Part shown: piece after piece, positions 15,038-22,175 of the stretch
How positions within the stretch are numbered: the first letter of the stretch is position 1
Layout of the letters: every line of letters begins with the position of its first letter
From: an uncultured bacterium
GTDB taxonomy: Bacteria; Bacteroidota; Bacteroidia; Bacteroidales; Muribaculaceae
Length of the DNA: 22,175 bases
Reading direction: 5' to 3'
Assembly (NCBI GenBank): GCA_905214715.1
Contig: CAJMMT010000026.1
Coordinates: 1 to 22,175 of the forward strand
Program-made: the position numbers and the translations under genes
The notes under the pieces: model-generated
The model's input: only the letters and a program-made list of their open reading frames with translations
Told to the model about the DNA's origin: nothing
Databases searched by the model: none

Positions 15038-15107
15038 GAGAGTGTTTGCTTTTAACACGAATTTATAATTGAGAGATGAATGGAAGTTAACAGTAAACAC
15101 ACTCTAA
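15035..15107 (+). repeat. Long hairpin element, copy D, internally deleted
   Basis: Ends AGAGAGTGTTTGCTTTTAAC and GTTAACAGTAAACACACTCT form an imperfect inverted repeat around a short middle. The left 45 bases match the reverse complement of copy A's right end with only about two differences (including ACGAATTTATAATTGAGAGA), and the right end matches A's left end. The core is missing: D joins the two parts of A at TGAATGG (15077-15083). That word occurs twice in A (1353-1359 and 1481-1487 on the other strand), so D is A minus the segment between those two words. It begins on the HD-gene stop codon. Confidence 0.75.
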
Positions 15108-15190
15108 GAAAAGGGTCCTGTTAACTATTTTTGATAGAACGGAATCTGTTTTGATGGAGTGATACTGGCGGCTCATTCAAGTATTTTCAC

Positions 15191-15198
15191 TAACTTTG
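15191..15198 (+). promoter_or_regulatory. Probable -7 box for lptD
   Basis: TAACTTTG fits TAnnTTTG, with only a weak TGG at 15166-15168 in the -33 position. Transcription would start near 15203, which leaves almost no leader for an ATG at 15209 and a normal one for an ATG at 15242. This is one reason for the start chosen below. Confidence 0.5.
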
Positions 15199-15241
15199 TA
15201 AGAATTTTATGCTGGGATACCGGATAGAGCGGTCCCGGCCT

Positions 15242-18070
15242 ATGGTTTTGAAGCGAGTATTATTCCATATATCAGCCATTGTGGCAATTTTGGTGGCATT
15301 GGCAGCCCCGGGTCCGATGCAGCTTCCGGCGATGCAGTCGGAAAGCGGAGCCGCATATCCGCTGCCGACAGATACGGCTTTGGTCGAAACTGATGAGGAC
15401 TTGATAGCTGTATCGGGCGACAGTGTGCTGCCGGAGTTTGCCGATTCCCTGTTGTCGGTACCCGATTCCATAGCCGATGTTCAGAACGACTCCACGGGAC
15501 GCCATCGTCTCAGTCGCATAAATCATGATCAGACCGACCTTACGGCCGCCGTCGATTTTACCGCTACCGACTCGTTGGTGCTGATAGGACGCAACAATGC
15601 TTTCCTATATGGTAATTCGACCGTGGAATATGGTGAGTTCAAGCTTAATTCGGCTGAAATCCACATGCAGATGGACTCCACCACAGTCTACGCCCAGGGA
15701 GCTTTGGATTCGTTGGGTGTATTGCAGAACACGCCTGTGTTCGAGGATGGCGGCGGAGAGTACGAGTCCAAGACAATGAAGTATAACTTCAAGACCCAGC
15801 GGGGCTATATAACCGATGTGATAACCGAGCAAGGAGAGGGTTACCTTACAGGTCAGGCCACAAAGAAAAACGCCGATGGATCGTTCTTTATCGAGGGTGG
15901 CCGCTATACTACCTGCGACAATCATGAGCATCCGCACTTCTATTTTCAGCTTACCAGAGCCAAGATGCGTCCTAAAAAGGATGTCGTGTCAGGTCCCGTA
16001 TATATGGTGCTTGCCGATGTTCCGTTACCGCTGGCCCTTCCGTTCGGTTACTTCCCGTTTACCAAAGACTATTCATCGGGTATAATATTCCCGACCTTCG
16101 GCGATGACTACAACCGTGGCTTCTATCTGCGTGAAGGAGGCTATTATTTCGCGATCAACGATTATGTGGACCTCGCTCTTACCGGCGAGATATATACCAA
16201 AGGGTCGTGGGGCATATCGGGCCGTTCCACATATGCCAAGCGTTACGGCTTCCGAGGCAATCTGAGTTTCTCGTACATCACCACCATTACGGGAGACAAG
16301 GGGCTGCCGGACTATATGAAACAGAAGAACTTCCAGTTTATATGGAGCCATAGTCAGGATACCAAGGCCAATCCTAACCTTAACTTCTCGGCCTCCGTGA
16401 ACTTCACCACCTCGGGATATACACGCAACGACCTGAATTCATATTACAACTCATCTTTTACGGAAAATACCAAGTCGAGTACCGTAAACCTTACCTACCG
16501 CATACCCAATTCCAAGTGGAATCTGTCGGCGACCGCCAATGTCTCCCAGCGCACGCAGGACTCCACGCTTTCGGTGTCGTTCCCTAATCTGAACGTTACG
16601 ATGAGCCAGACTGCGCCGTTCAAGCGCAAGAAGGCTGTGGGTGGTGAGAAATGGTATGAGAAAATACGACTGTCTTACAGCGGTCAGTTCCAGAACTCAT
16701 TGACATCGCGTCAGGACCAGTTTTTCAAGAAAAGTCTGATAAAAGACTGGCGCAACGGCATGAAGCACAGTGTCCCGGTATCGGCTACTTTCTCGGCGTT
16801 CAAATATCTCAACATCTCGCCGGCCATCAGTATGAACGACCGTATGTATACCTCCAAGATACGTCGCGAATGGGACCCGAATGCGTCGGCCGAGGTACAG
16901 GATACCACTTACGGATTCTACAATATATTCGATTTCAATGCATCCATATCGCTCGATACCAAACTTTACGGATTCTTCAAACCTATGAAGTTCCTCGGCG
17001 ACAAGGTGCAGATGATACGCCATGTGATGACACCGACAGTGTCGTTCTCGGCGGCTCCCGATTTCGGAGATCCCATGTGGGGTGCTTATGGCAGCTATAC
17101 CTATACCGATGGTATGGGCAGACAGCAGCGTCGCGATTACTCATATTTCCAGCACGGTATATTCGGGGTTCCCGGTCGCGGCCGCACAGGTATGGTCTCA
17201 ATGTCGCTTGCCAACAATCTGGAGATGAAAGTAAAGAGCGACAAGGATACCACCGGTGTGAAAAAAATCTCGCTTATCGAGAATCTCACACTTTCGCAAA
17301 GTTATAACTTCGCCGCAGACTCGCTTAACTGGAGCAACCTGTCGACGGGATTGCTGCTACGCCTGGTTAAGAATTTCAACCTCAACCTGAACGCCACATG
17401 GGATCCATACACCTATAAACTGTCGCCCTCCGGTACTCCGGTCAGGGTCAATATTCCCCGTTGGAAAGCAGGAAAAGGATGGGTAAGACTCGCTTCGGCA
17501 GGAACCTCGTTTTCCTACACTTTCAACAATGATACTTTCCGACGCAAGAGTGATTCATCCTCCTCTTCGAAAAACGCCTCTTCCTCTTCGACCGATCCGG
17601 ATGCCGAGGATGATTACGAGGACAACTCGTTTGCACAGCGGGCCAATGCCAGGCGTAACGAAGGGCGAGGATCCGAAACGTCGACAGATATGGACGGCTA
17701 TGAGAAATGGGAATGCCCCTGGTCTCTTTCGGTAAACTATTCGGTAAACTATGGACAGGGAGAATTCGACTTCAACAAGATGGAGTACAAGGGGAAGTTC
17801 AATCAGAATCTGTCGTTCAACGGCAATATACGGCCTACCAAGAACTGGAACTTCTCGTTTTCGGCATCATATAATTTCGACCTGCACAAGATAGCCTATA
17901 TGAACTGCTCGATATCGCGCGATCTGCACGACTTTACCATGACCTGCTCGATAGTGCCGGTAGGACCTTACAAAAGTTACAACTTCCACATAGCCATGAA
18001 GTCATCATTGCTTCAGGATTTGAAATACGACAAGCGATCGTCTAATAAGAACGGCGTAGACTGGTATTGA
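15242..18070 (+). CDS. lptD: LPS-assembly outer-membrane protein LptD
   Basis: The gene can start at 15209 (953 residues) or 15242 (942). I prefer 15242 because it follows a plausible -7 box by a normal leader and gives a compact signal peptide (MVLKRVLFHISAIVAILVALA). The N-terminal periplasmic part has the LptA-like OstA fold (LIGRNNAFLYGNSTVEYGEFKLNSAEIHMQ, then KTMKYNFKTQRGYITDVITEQGEGYLTG). The rest is the large beta-barrel that delivers lipopolysaccharide to the outer leaflet with LptE. The characteristic PLPLALPFGYFPFTKDYSSGIIFP segment joins the two. A Ser-rich and acidic insertion near residues 770-800 is probably a surface loop. The last residues are VDWY. The gene is preceded by hairpin copy D. 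Confidence 0.9.
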   Translation: MVLKRVLFHISAIVAILVALAAPGPMQLPAMQSESGAAYPLPTDTALVETDEDLIAVSGDSVLPEFADSLLSVPDSIADVQNDSTGRHRLSRINHDQTDLTAAVDFTATDSLVLIGRNNAFLYGNSTVEYGEFKLNSAEIHMQMDSTTVYAQGALDSLGVLQNTPVFEDGGGEYESKTMKYNFKTQRGYITDVITEQGEGYLTGQATKKNADGSFFIEGGRYTTCDNHEHPHFYFQLTRAKMRPKKDVVSGPVYMVLADVPLPLALPFGYFPFTKDYSSGIIFPTFGDDYNRGFYLREGGYYFAINDYVDLALTGEIYTKGSWGISGRSTYAKRYGFRGNLSFSYITTITGDKGLPDYMKQKNFQFIWSHSQDTKANPNLNFSASVNFTTSGYTRNDLNSYYNSSFTENTKSSTVNLTYRIPNSKWNLSATANVSQRTQDSTLSVSFPNLNVTMSQTAPFKRKKAVGGEKWYEKIRLSYSGQFQNSLTSRQDQFFKKSLIKDWRNGMKHSVPVSATFSAFKYLNISPAISMNDRMYTSKIRREWDPNASAEVQDTTYGFYNIFDFNASISLDTKLYGFFKPMKFLGDKVQMIRHVMTPTVSFSAAPDFGDPMWGAYGSYTYTDGMGRQQRRDYSYFQHGIFGVPGRGRTGMVSMSLANNLEMKVKSDKDTTGVKKISLIENLTLSQSYNFAADSLNWSNLSTGLLLRLVKNFNLNLNATWDPYTYKLSPSGTPVRVNIPRWKAGKGWVRLASAGTSFSYTFNNDTFRRKSDSSSSSKNASSSSTDPDAEDDYEDNSFAQRANARRNEGRGSETSTDMDGYEKWECPWSLSVNYSVNYGQGEFDFNKMEYKGKFNQNLSFNGNIRPTKNWNFSFSASYNFDLHKIAYMNCSISRDLHDFTMTCSIVPVGPYKSYNFHIAMKSSLLQDLKYDKRSSNKNGVDWY

Positions 18071-18080
18071 TTGTTTTTGG

Positions 18081-18143
18081 GTCTTTAGGGTTCTTAGGGT
18101 CTTTAAGGTTCTTAAGATATTTAGGGTTTTTAGGGTATTTAAG
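18081..18143. repeat. 9-bp tandem array (GTNTTTARG)
   Basis: Seven 9-bp units follow one another without gaps: GTCTTTAGG, GTTCTTAGG, GTCTTTAAG, GTTCTTAAG, ATATTTAGG, GTTTTTAGG and GTATTTAAG. The array starts 10 bp after the lptD stop codon and fills most of the 137-bp gap before the next gene. No stem-loop terminator for lptD was seen in the gap. Confidence 0.85.
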
Positions 18144-18207
18144 GGCTTGGACTTTGGGGGCTTTTCGGTTATTGGGGGTTGGTTACGGTTAACTTGTTGA
18201 AATTATT

Positions 18208-18981
18208 ATGATTAAATATAGCGAATATCTGGACTTGGTTGTCGAGATGGCCCGCGCGGCGGGAGAAGTGCAGCTTTCACATTTCAGGTCTGCCAATCTT
18301 GACATGCATACAAAGTCTAACAGTTATGATGTTGTAACTGTGGCAGACAAGGAGTCGGAACACATCATCATATCGAGAATAAAAGAGCGGTTTCCGGAGC
18401 ACAGCATACTCTCGGAAGAGTCCGGCACTTTTGCCGGCGACAGCGAATGGCGTTGGGTGATAGACCCTCTGGACGGTACTACGAATTTCAGTCAGGGTTT
18501 GCCGGTATTCTGTGTGTCAATCGCGTTGCAACATAAAGGAGAAACTGTGGTAGGCGTGGTATATGCGCCATATTTAGGTGAACTTTTCCATGCTGTAAAA
18601 GGAGAGGGTGCCTATCTTAACGGTCGCAGGATACATTGCTCACTTAAGAGCGACTTCGGTGAGGCTGTCTTAGCCACAGGAGTGCCTTATGATAAAAAAG
18701 AAAATCCCGATAACAATCTTACCGAGATAACGCGCATAGCTCCGGAAGTAAGGGGAGTACGCCGATTAGGGTCGGCGGCGTTCGACCTATGCTATGTCGG
18801 AGCCGGATTCTTCGACGGCTATTGGGAGCTGAATCTGAACCCGTGGGACGTTGCCGCCGGAATGCTGATAGCCGAGGAAGGGGGAGCCCGCTGCATGCGT
18901 ATACGCGAGAACCGCAATGAATCGGTAATGGCGGCCTCGCCCGGAATATTTGACAAGCTGTCCGGATATCTGAAAGTATAA
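18208..18981 (+). CDS. Inositol monophosphatase family phosphatase
   Basis: This 257-residue cytosolic enzyme of the lithium-sensitive, Mg-dependent phosphatase family has all the metal-site motifs: E70-E71 in LSEESG, D86-P-L-D89-G-T-T-N in VIDPLDGTTNF, and D214 in NPWDVAAGM. The family includes inositol-1-phosphatase (SuhB), CysQ and fructose-bisphosphatase variants. The sequence alone does not decide among them, so no symbol is given. There is no signal peptide. It stands alone on plus after lptD and a 9-bp repeat array, and ends in a perfect terminator shared with the convergent aminotransferase. Confidence 0.9.
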   Translation: MIKYSEYLDLVVEMARAAGEVQLSHFRSANLDMHTKSNSYDVVTVADKESEHIIISRIKERFPEHSILSEESGTFAGDSEWRWVIDPLDGTTNFSQGLPVFCVSIALQHKGETVVGVVYAPYLGELFHAVKGEGAYLNGRRIHCSLKSDFGEAVLATGVPYDKKENPDNNLTEITRIAPEVRGVRRLGSAAFDLCYVGAGFFDGYWELNLNPWDVAAGMLIAEEGGARCMRIRENRNESVMAASPGIFDKLSGYLKV

Positions 18982-19020
18982 AAATATCCATCGCGTCATT
19001 TGCGCGATGGATATTTTTAT
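18978..19020. terminator. Bidirectional 18-bp perfect stem-loop between convergent genes
   Basis: ATAAAAATATCCATCGCG (18978-18995) and CGCGATGGATATTTTTAT (19003-19020) pair perfectly over a seven-base loop. The A-rich and T-rich ends give a U-run in either direction, so it can serve both the phosphatase (plus) and the aminotransferase (minus). Confidence 0.9.
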
Positions 19021-19055
19021 ATATGCCTTGGAAGATATTTATTCCGCTATATGTA

Positions 19056-20255
19056 TCAGCGAATGGTATCGGGATAGGCTTCAAAGGCAGCGCGGAGGGT
19101 TTCGAGAGCTGCCGCCAGATCATCGATATTCAGCACATAAGCTATGCGCACCTGATCGAGTCCGACACCCGGGGTGGAATAGAAACCGGCTGCGGGAGCC
19201 ATAAATACCGTCGCACCCTTGTATTGGAAGTCTGTAAGACACCATTTGCAGAAGTCCTCGGCCACAGGCACCGGAAGTTTCACTACCGTGTAGAAAGCGC
19301 CTTCGGGCATGGGGCTGTAGACACCGGGAATTTCATTCAGGCCTTTTACCAGGAAGTCGCGGCGACGGCGATATTCGGCGAAAGTTTCGGTCATGTATTC
19401 GTCTGTCGCGTCGATAGAAGCCTCGGCTACTATCTGGCCCAGCAACGGCGGCGAGAGACGGGCCTGGCAGAATTTCATCACAGCCTGACGGAGAGCCACG
19501 TTCTTTGTAACAAGACATCCCACGCGTATACCGCATTCGTTATAACGTTTTGAAACGGAGTCAAGTAAAATGACATTATCCTCTATACCTTCGAGCTGAA
19601 GGGCGGATACGAAAGGAGTGTCGGAGTAGCAGAACTCGCGATATACCTCGTCGGAATAGAGGAACAAGTTGTGTTTCAATACAATGTCGCGCAGTTGCTC
19701 AAGCTCGGCACGGGTGTAGAGGCAACCGGTGGGATTGCCCGGGTTGCAGATAAGTATACCTTTTGTACGAGGTGTGATCTGCTTTTCAAACTCTTCGATA
19801 GGAGGAAGCGCGAAGCCGTTTTCTATTTTGGCTACAACCGGCTTGATGACCGCACCTGCAGTCATGGCGAAGGTTATGTAGTTGGCATATGCCGGTTCGG
19901 GTATTATGATTTCATCACCTGGATTAAGAGTAGCGAGGAATGCAAGAAGCACAGCCTCAGAGCCGCCGGTTGTAACGATGATTTCGTCTTTGGAAACGGG
20001 TATGTCGAAACGGCTGTAATATTCCTCAAGCTTCGCACGCAGGGATGGTATGCCGTCGGAGGGGGAATATTCCAGAACCTTACGGTCTACACGGTGAAGG
20101 GCCTCAAGGGCCTGCGGGGGAGTGGGGAGGTCGGGCTGACCAATATTCAGCCGGTAGATTTTCACGCCACGTTCGGCGGCAGCTGTTGCCAACGGGGCGA
20201 GTTTTCTGATTGGCGAAGCCGGTATTTGCCGGCCTCTTGTCGAAATTTCAGGCAT
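19056..20255 (-). CDS. Class I/II PLP-dependent aminotransferase
   Basis: This 399-residue fold-type I aminotransferase is of the aspartate-aminotransferase superfamily. Visible landmarks: LNIGQPDLPTP near the N-terminus, YSPSDGIPSLR, TTGGSEAVLLAF, CNPGNPTG (170-177), SDEVYREF (201-208) and the PLP-binding Lys236 in SVSKRYNECGIRVG. The substrate is unknown; aspartate, aromatic or alanine preference cannot be read reliably. There is no signal peptide. It is the last gene of a minus-strand group after nth, and a 9-bp plus 7-bp repeat spacer separates them, so co-transcription is likely but not certain. Confidence 0.9.
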   Translation of the reverse strand: MPEISTRGRQIPASPIRKLAPLATAAAERGVKIYRLNIGQPDLPTPPQALEALHRVDRKVLEYSPSDGIPSLRAKLEEYYSRFDIPVSKDEIIVTTGGSEAVLLAFLATLNPGDEIIIPEPAYANYITFAMTAGAVIKPVVAKIENGFALPPIEEFEKQITPRTKGILICNPGNPTGCLYTRAELEQLRDIVLKHNLFLYSDEVYREFCYSDTPFVSALQLEGIEDNVILLDSVSKRYNECGIRVGCLVTKNVALRQAVMKFCQARLSPPLLGQIVAEASIDATDEYMTETFAEYRRRRDFLVKGLNEIPGVYSPMPEGAFYTVVKLPVPVAEDFCKWCLTDFQYKGATVFMAPAAGFYSTPGVGLDQVRIAYVLNIDDLAAALETLRAAFEAYPDTIR

Positions 20256-20261
20256 GATATA

Positions 20262-20306
20262 GTTTTTAAGGTTTTTAAGGTCTTTAGTGTTTTTAAGGTC
20301 TTTAAC
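20262..20306. repeat. 9-bp tandem array, same unit as near 18081
   Basis: Five contiguous units: GTTTTTAAG, GTTTTTAAG, GTCTTTAGT, GTTTTTAAG and GTCTTTAAC. They match the unit of the array 2.1 kb away. It lies between the aminotransferase start and the nth stop. Confidence 0.8.
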
Positions 20307-20334
20307 GACTAATGACTTCCGACTAATGACTTAA
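20307..20334. repeat. 7-bp tandem array overlapping the nth stop codon
   Basis: GACTAAT, GACTTCC, GACTAAT and GACTTAA follow without a gap. The last unit covers the nth stop codon (20331-20333), as the heptamer array at 4911 does for the phosphatase stop codon. The 7-bp unit differs in sequence from the one at 4911. Confidence 0.7.
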
Positions 20335-20975
20335 GTTTTTCTGTTTTTCTGATAGTGTCGGCATATGCCTGTCAGGAAGCAATTGTCGCAATCCGGTTTT
20401 CTGGCCTTGCATACATATCTTCCGTGAAGTATGAGCCAATGATGGGCTGTGGAGAGGAGATCGTGCGGTATGTTGGCCACAAGGACCTTTTCGGTGGCTA
20501 ACGGCGTGCGCGAGCCTGTGGTGAAGCCTATGCGTTCCGAAACGCGGAACACATGGGTATCTACCGGCATCGCGGCCTGGTTACAGGCGACGGCGAGCAT
20601 CACATTGGCTGTTTTGCGACCTACGCCCGGAAGTTCCATAAGAGAATCTATGTCGGAAGGCATCTCGCCTCCGAAGCGTTCGGAGAGCGTACGTGCGGCG
20701 TTTATGAGATGGCGCGCCTTTGCATTCGGGTATGTTACGGATTTGATGAACCGCTTCACCTCCTCTTCGGAAGCCACGGCCAGCGATTGCGGGTCGGGAT
20801 AGGCCTCGAACAGTGGTGGTGTGACCATATTCACTCTCTTATCGGTGCATTGTGCAGACAATATGACCGCCAAGAGCAAGTGGAATGGGGTATCATAACA
20901 AAGTTCCGTGCGCGGGTCGGGCATCTTCTCGGAGAAGAGCCTTATCGCTTCACGGAACCTTTCTTTTCTTGTCAT
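20331..20975 (-). CDS. nth: Endonuclease III
   Basis: This 214-residue DNA glycosylase/AP lyase of base-excision repair removes oxidised pyrimidines. It has the helix-hairpin-helix LPGVGRKTANV with catalytic Lys121, the catalytic Asp139 in PVDTHVFR, and the iron-sulphur cluster cysteines C189, C196, C199 and C205 (C-x6-C-x2-C-x5-C), all in the positions expected from the E. coli enzyme within one or two residues. It follows pheS with a 45-bp gap, which fits co-transcription. Confidence 0.97.
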   Translation of the reverse strand: MTRKERFREAIRLFSEKMPDPRTELCYDTPFHLLLAVILSAQCTDKRVNMVTPPLFEAYPDPQSLAVASEEEVKRFIKSVTYPNAKARHLINAARTLSERFGGEMPSDIDSLMELPGVGRKTANVMLAVACNQAAMPVDTHVFRVSERIGFTTGSRTPLATEKVLVANIPHDLLSTAHHWLILHGRYVCKARKPDCDNCFLTGICRHYQKNRKT

Positions 20976-21020
20976 GGAATAATCCGGTTAAATCAATCGG
21001 TATGTTTCCCAGTCGGATAA

Positions 21021-22046
21021 TCAGCGGGCGCTTTCAAACTCGCGCAGGAACCTGACATCGTTTTCCGAGAACATTCTCAGATCTTTCACCCTGTATTTCA
21101 GGTTTGTAATACGTTCCACTCCCATTCCGAATGCGTAACCTGAATAGACTTCCGGGTCGATGCCGCATGCTTTCAGCACGTTGGGGTCTACCATTCCGCA
21201 TCCGAGAATCTCAACCCAACCGGTGCCTTTGCAGAATGCGCAACCTTTGCCGCCGCATATGTGGCAAGAAATGTCCATTTCGGCAGAAGGTTCGGTGAAG
21301 GGGAAGTAAGAGGGGCGCAGACGTATCTTGGTATCGGGACCGAACATTTCGCGGGCGAATTGCAGCAACACCTGGCGCAGGTCGGCGAAAGAAACGTTCT
21401 TGTCAATATACAATCCTTCGACCTGATGGAAGAAGCAATGGGCGCGGGCCGAAATAGCCTCGTTGCGGTACACACGTCCAGGGCATACGATGCGGATAGG
21501 AGGTTTTACGGTCTCCATCACCCGTGTCTGTACGCTTGAGGTATGGGTACGCAACAATATGTCGTCGGCACTGCGGGCTATGAAGAATGTGTCTTGCATG
21601 TCACGCGCCGGATGGTCAGGCGGAAAGTTCAGCGAAGAGAACACATGCCAGTCATCCTCTATCTCAGGGCCTTCGGCTACGGTGAATCCCATGGTCGAGA
21701 ATATACGCAACATCTCCTCCTTTACCAAAGAGAGGGGATGGCGTGTACCCATAGGAATCGGGGTCGCGGTTCTGGTCAGGTCAATATCGCATTCCGCGTC
21801 TTGATTGGCCTGAGCCAATTGAGAACGGAGCTCTTCCAGTCGCCGGGATGCCAAGGTCTTAAGTTCATTGAGAGCCATGCCGATTTCTTTCTTACGGTCG
21901 GCAGGTACATTGCGGAAGTCTGCCATCAGTTGAGATACAGCTCCCTTTTTACTGAGGTATTTTATGCGAATCTGCTCCACCTGCTCCTGGGTGGATGCCG
22001 TTGCGGCTGCTATCTCAGCCTTAAGCGCGTTAATTTTCTCAATCAT
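21021..22046 (-). CDS. pheS: Phenylalanyl-tRNA synthetase alpha subunit
   Basis: This 341-residue class II synthetase subunit charges tRNA-Phe together with PheT, which is not in the window. It has the N-terminal coiled-coil region (residues about 1-90), the motif 2 region GRVYRNEAISARAHCFFHQVEGLYID and motif 3 GMGVERITNLKYRVKDLRMF. A four-cysteine segment (CHIC, then CAFC, in GGKGCAFCKGTGW) looks like the metal-binding insertion common in many bacterial PheS proteins. The first Met aligns with the usual family start. A -7 box ends five bases before it, so the mRNA has almost no leader. Confidence 0.96.
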   Translation of the reverse strand: MIEKINALKAEIAAATASTQEQVEQIRIKYLSKKGAVSQLMADFRNVPADRKKEIGMALNELKTLASRRLEELRSQLAQANQDAECDIDLTRTATPIPMGTRHPLSLVKEEMLRIFSTMGFTVAEGPEIEDDWHVFSSLNFPPDHPARDMQDTFFIARSADDILLRTHTSSVQTRVMETVKPPIRIVCPGRVYRNEAISARAHCFFHQVEGLYIDKNVSFADLRQVLLQFAREMFGPDTKIRLRPSYFPFTEPSAEMDISCHICGGKGCAFCKGTGWVEILGCGMVDPNVLKACGIDPEVYSGYAFGMGVERITNLKYRVKDLRMFSENDVRFLREFESAR

Positions 22047-22051
22047 GATTG

Positions 22052-22059
22052 CAAAGATA
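22052..22059 (-). promoter_or_regulatory. -7 box of pheS, directly before its start codon
   Basis: Read on the minus strand, TATCTTTG fits TAnnTTTG and ends five bases before the ATG. No clear TTG lies at the -33 position. If used, the transcript would begin at or within a few bases of the start codon. Confidence 0.5.
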
Positions 22060-22070
22060 ACAAAAAATGC

Positions 22071-22110
22071 GGATTAATCGGGAATAATCGTGGGTAATCA
22101 AGATTAATCG
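22071..22110. repeat. 10-bp degenerate tandem repeat upstream of pheS
   Basis: Four decamers in a row: GGATTAATCG, GGAATAATCG, TGGGTAATCA, AGATTAATCG. They lie upstream of the pheS -7 box and could also be part of its promoter region. The remaining bases to the window end show no gene. Confidence 0.65.
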
Positions 22111-22175
22111 GAAAATTAGAGGCGGTGTTGCAGAACTCCCTTTGTTAAAGCTTTTGAGAATTGAATGTTTTGAAC

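Overview
The window looks like a chromosomal segment of a Bacteroidales bacterium, most likely in or near the Muribaculaceae. Four things point there: -7 boxes of the form TAnnTTTG, a lack of Shine-Dalgarno sequences, secreted proteins with Bacteroidales-type C-terminal tails, and LptD, S1 and IlvE of Bacteroidetes type. The family placement is an inference from protein style, not a search result. No rRNA, tRNA, CRISPR array or insertion sequence with a transposase was seen.

Layout. Positions 1-1306 (minus) hold a Schlafen/AlbA_2-type ATP-binding regulator cut by the window edge. Positions 1307-1993 carry no gene but contain two adjacent long hairpin elements. A Porin_O_P-like outer-membrane porin (minus) and a histidine acid phosphatase/phytase-like enzyme (plus) are divergent around 3173-3612, with a third hairpin element between them; together they suggest phosphate capture from organic esters. 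A gene-poor, heavily structured stretch (4912-5598) precedes a three-gene secreted-protein operon (5599-10728): a beta-helix-like protein, a very large multidomain protein ending in a dockerin-like module, and a small protein with a possible cohesin-like beta-sandwich. Housekeeping genes follow on plus: rpsA, a tiny secreted protein that is mostly a C-terminal sorting-domain-like module, ilvE, an HD-domain protein, lptD and an inositol-monophosphatase family enzyme. A bidirectional hairpin terminator at 18978-19020 separates these from a minus-strand group (pheS, nth, class I/II aminotransferase) that is probably co-transcribed.

The most striking non-coding signal is a family of about 180-200 bp long inverted repeats: three full copies (1328-1530, 1527-1710, 3405-3589) and one internally deleted copy (15035-15107). 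The three full copies share a core with a 5-bp apical stem closed by a CCCG loop. Its base pairs change in a compensatory way between copies (CGGTG/CACCG, CAATG/CATTG, CGGGC/GCCCG), which is direct evidence that the folded structure is conserved. A second signal is a probable structured leader or small RNA at 5373-5546 with two mutually exclusive foldings and a U-tract terminator. A third is a set of intergenic short-period arrays (7-, 9- and 10-bp units), two of which begin on a stop codon.
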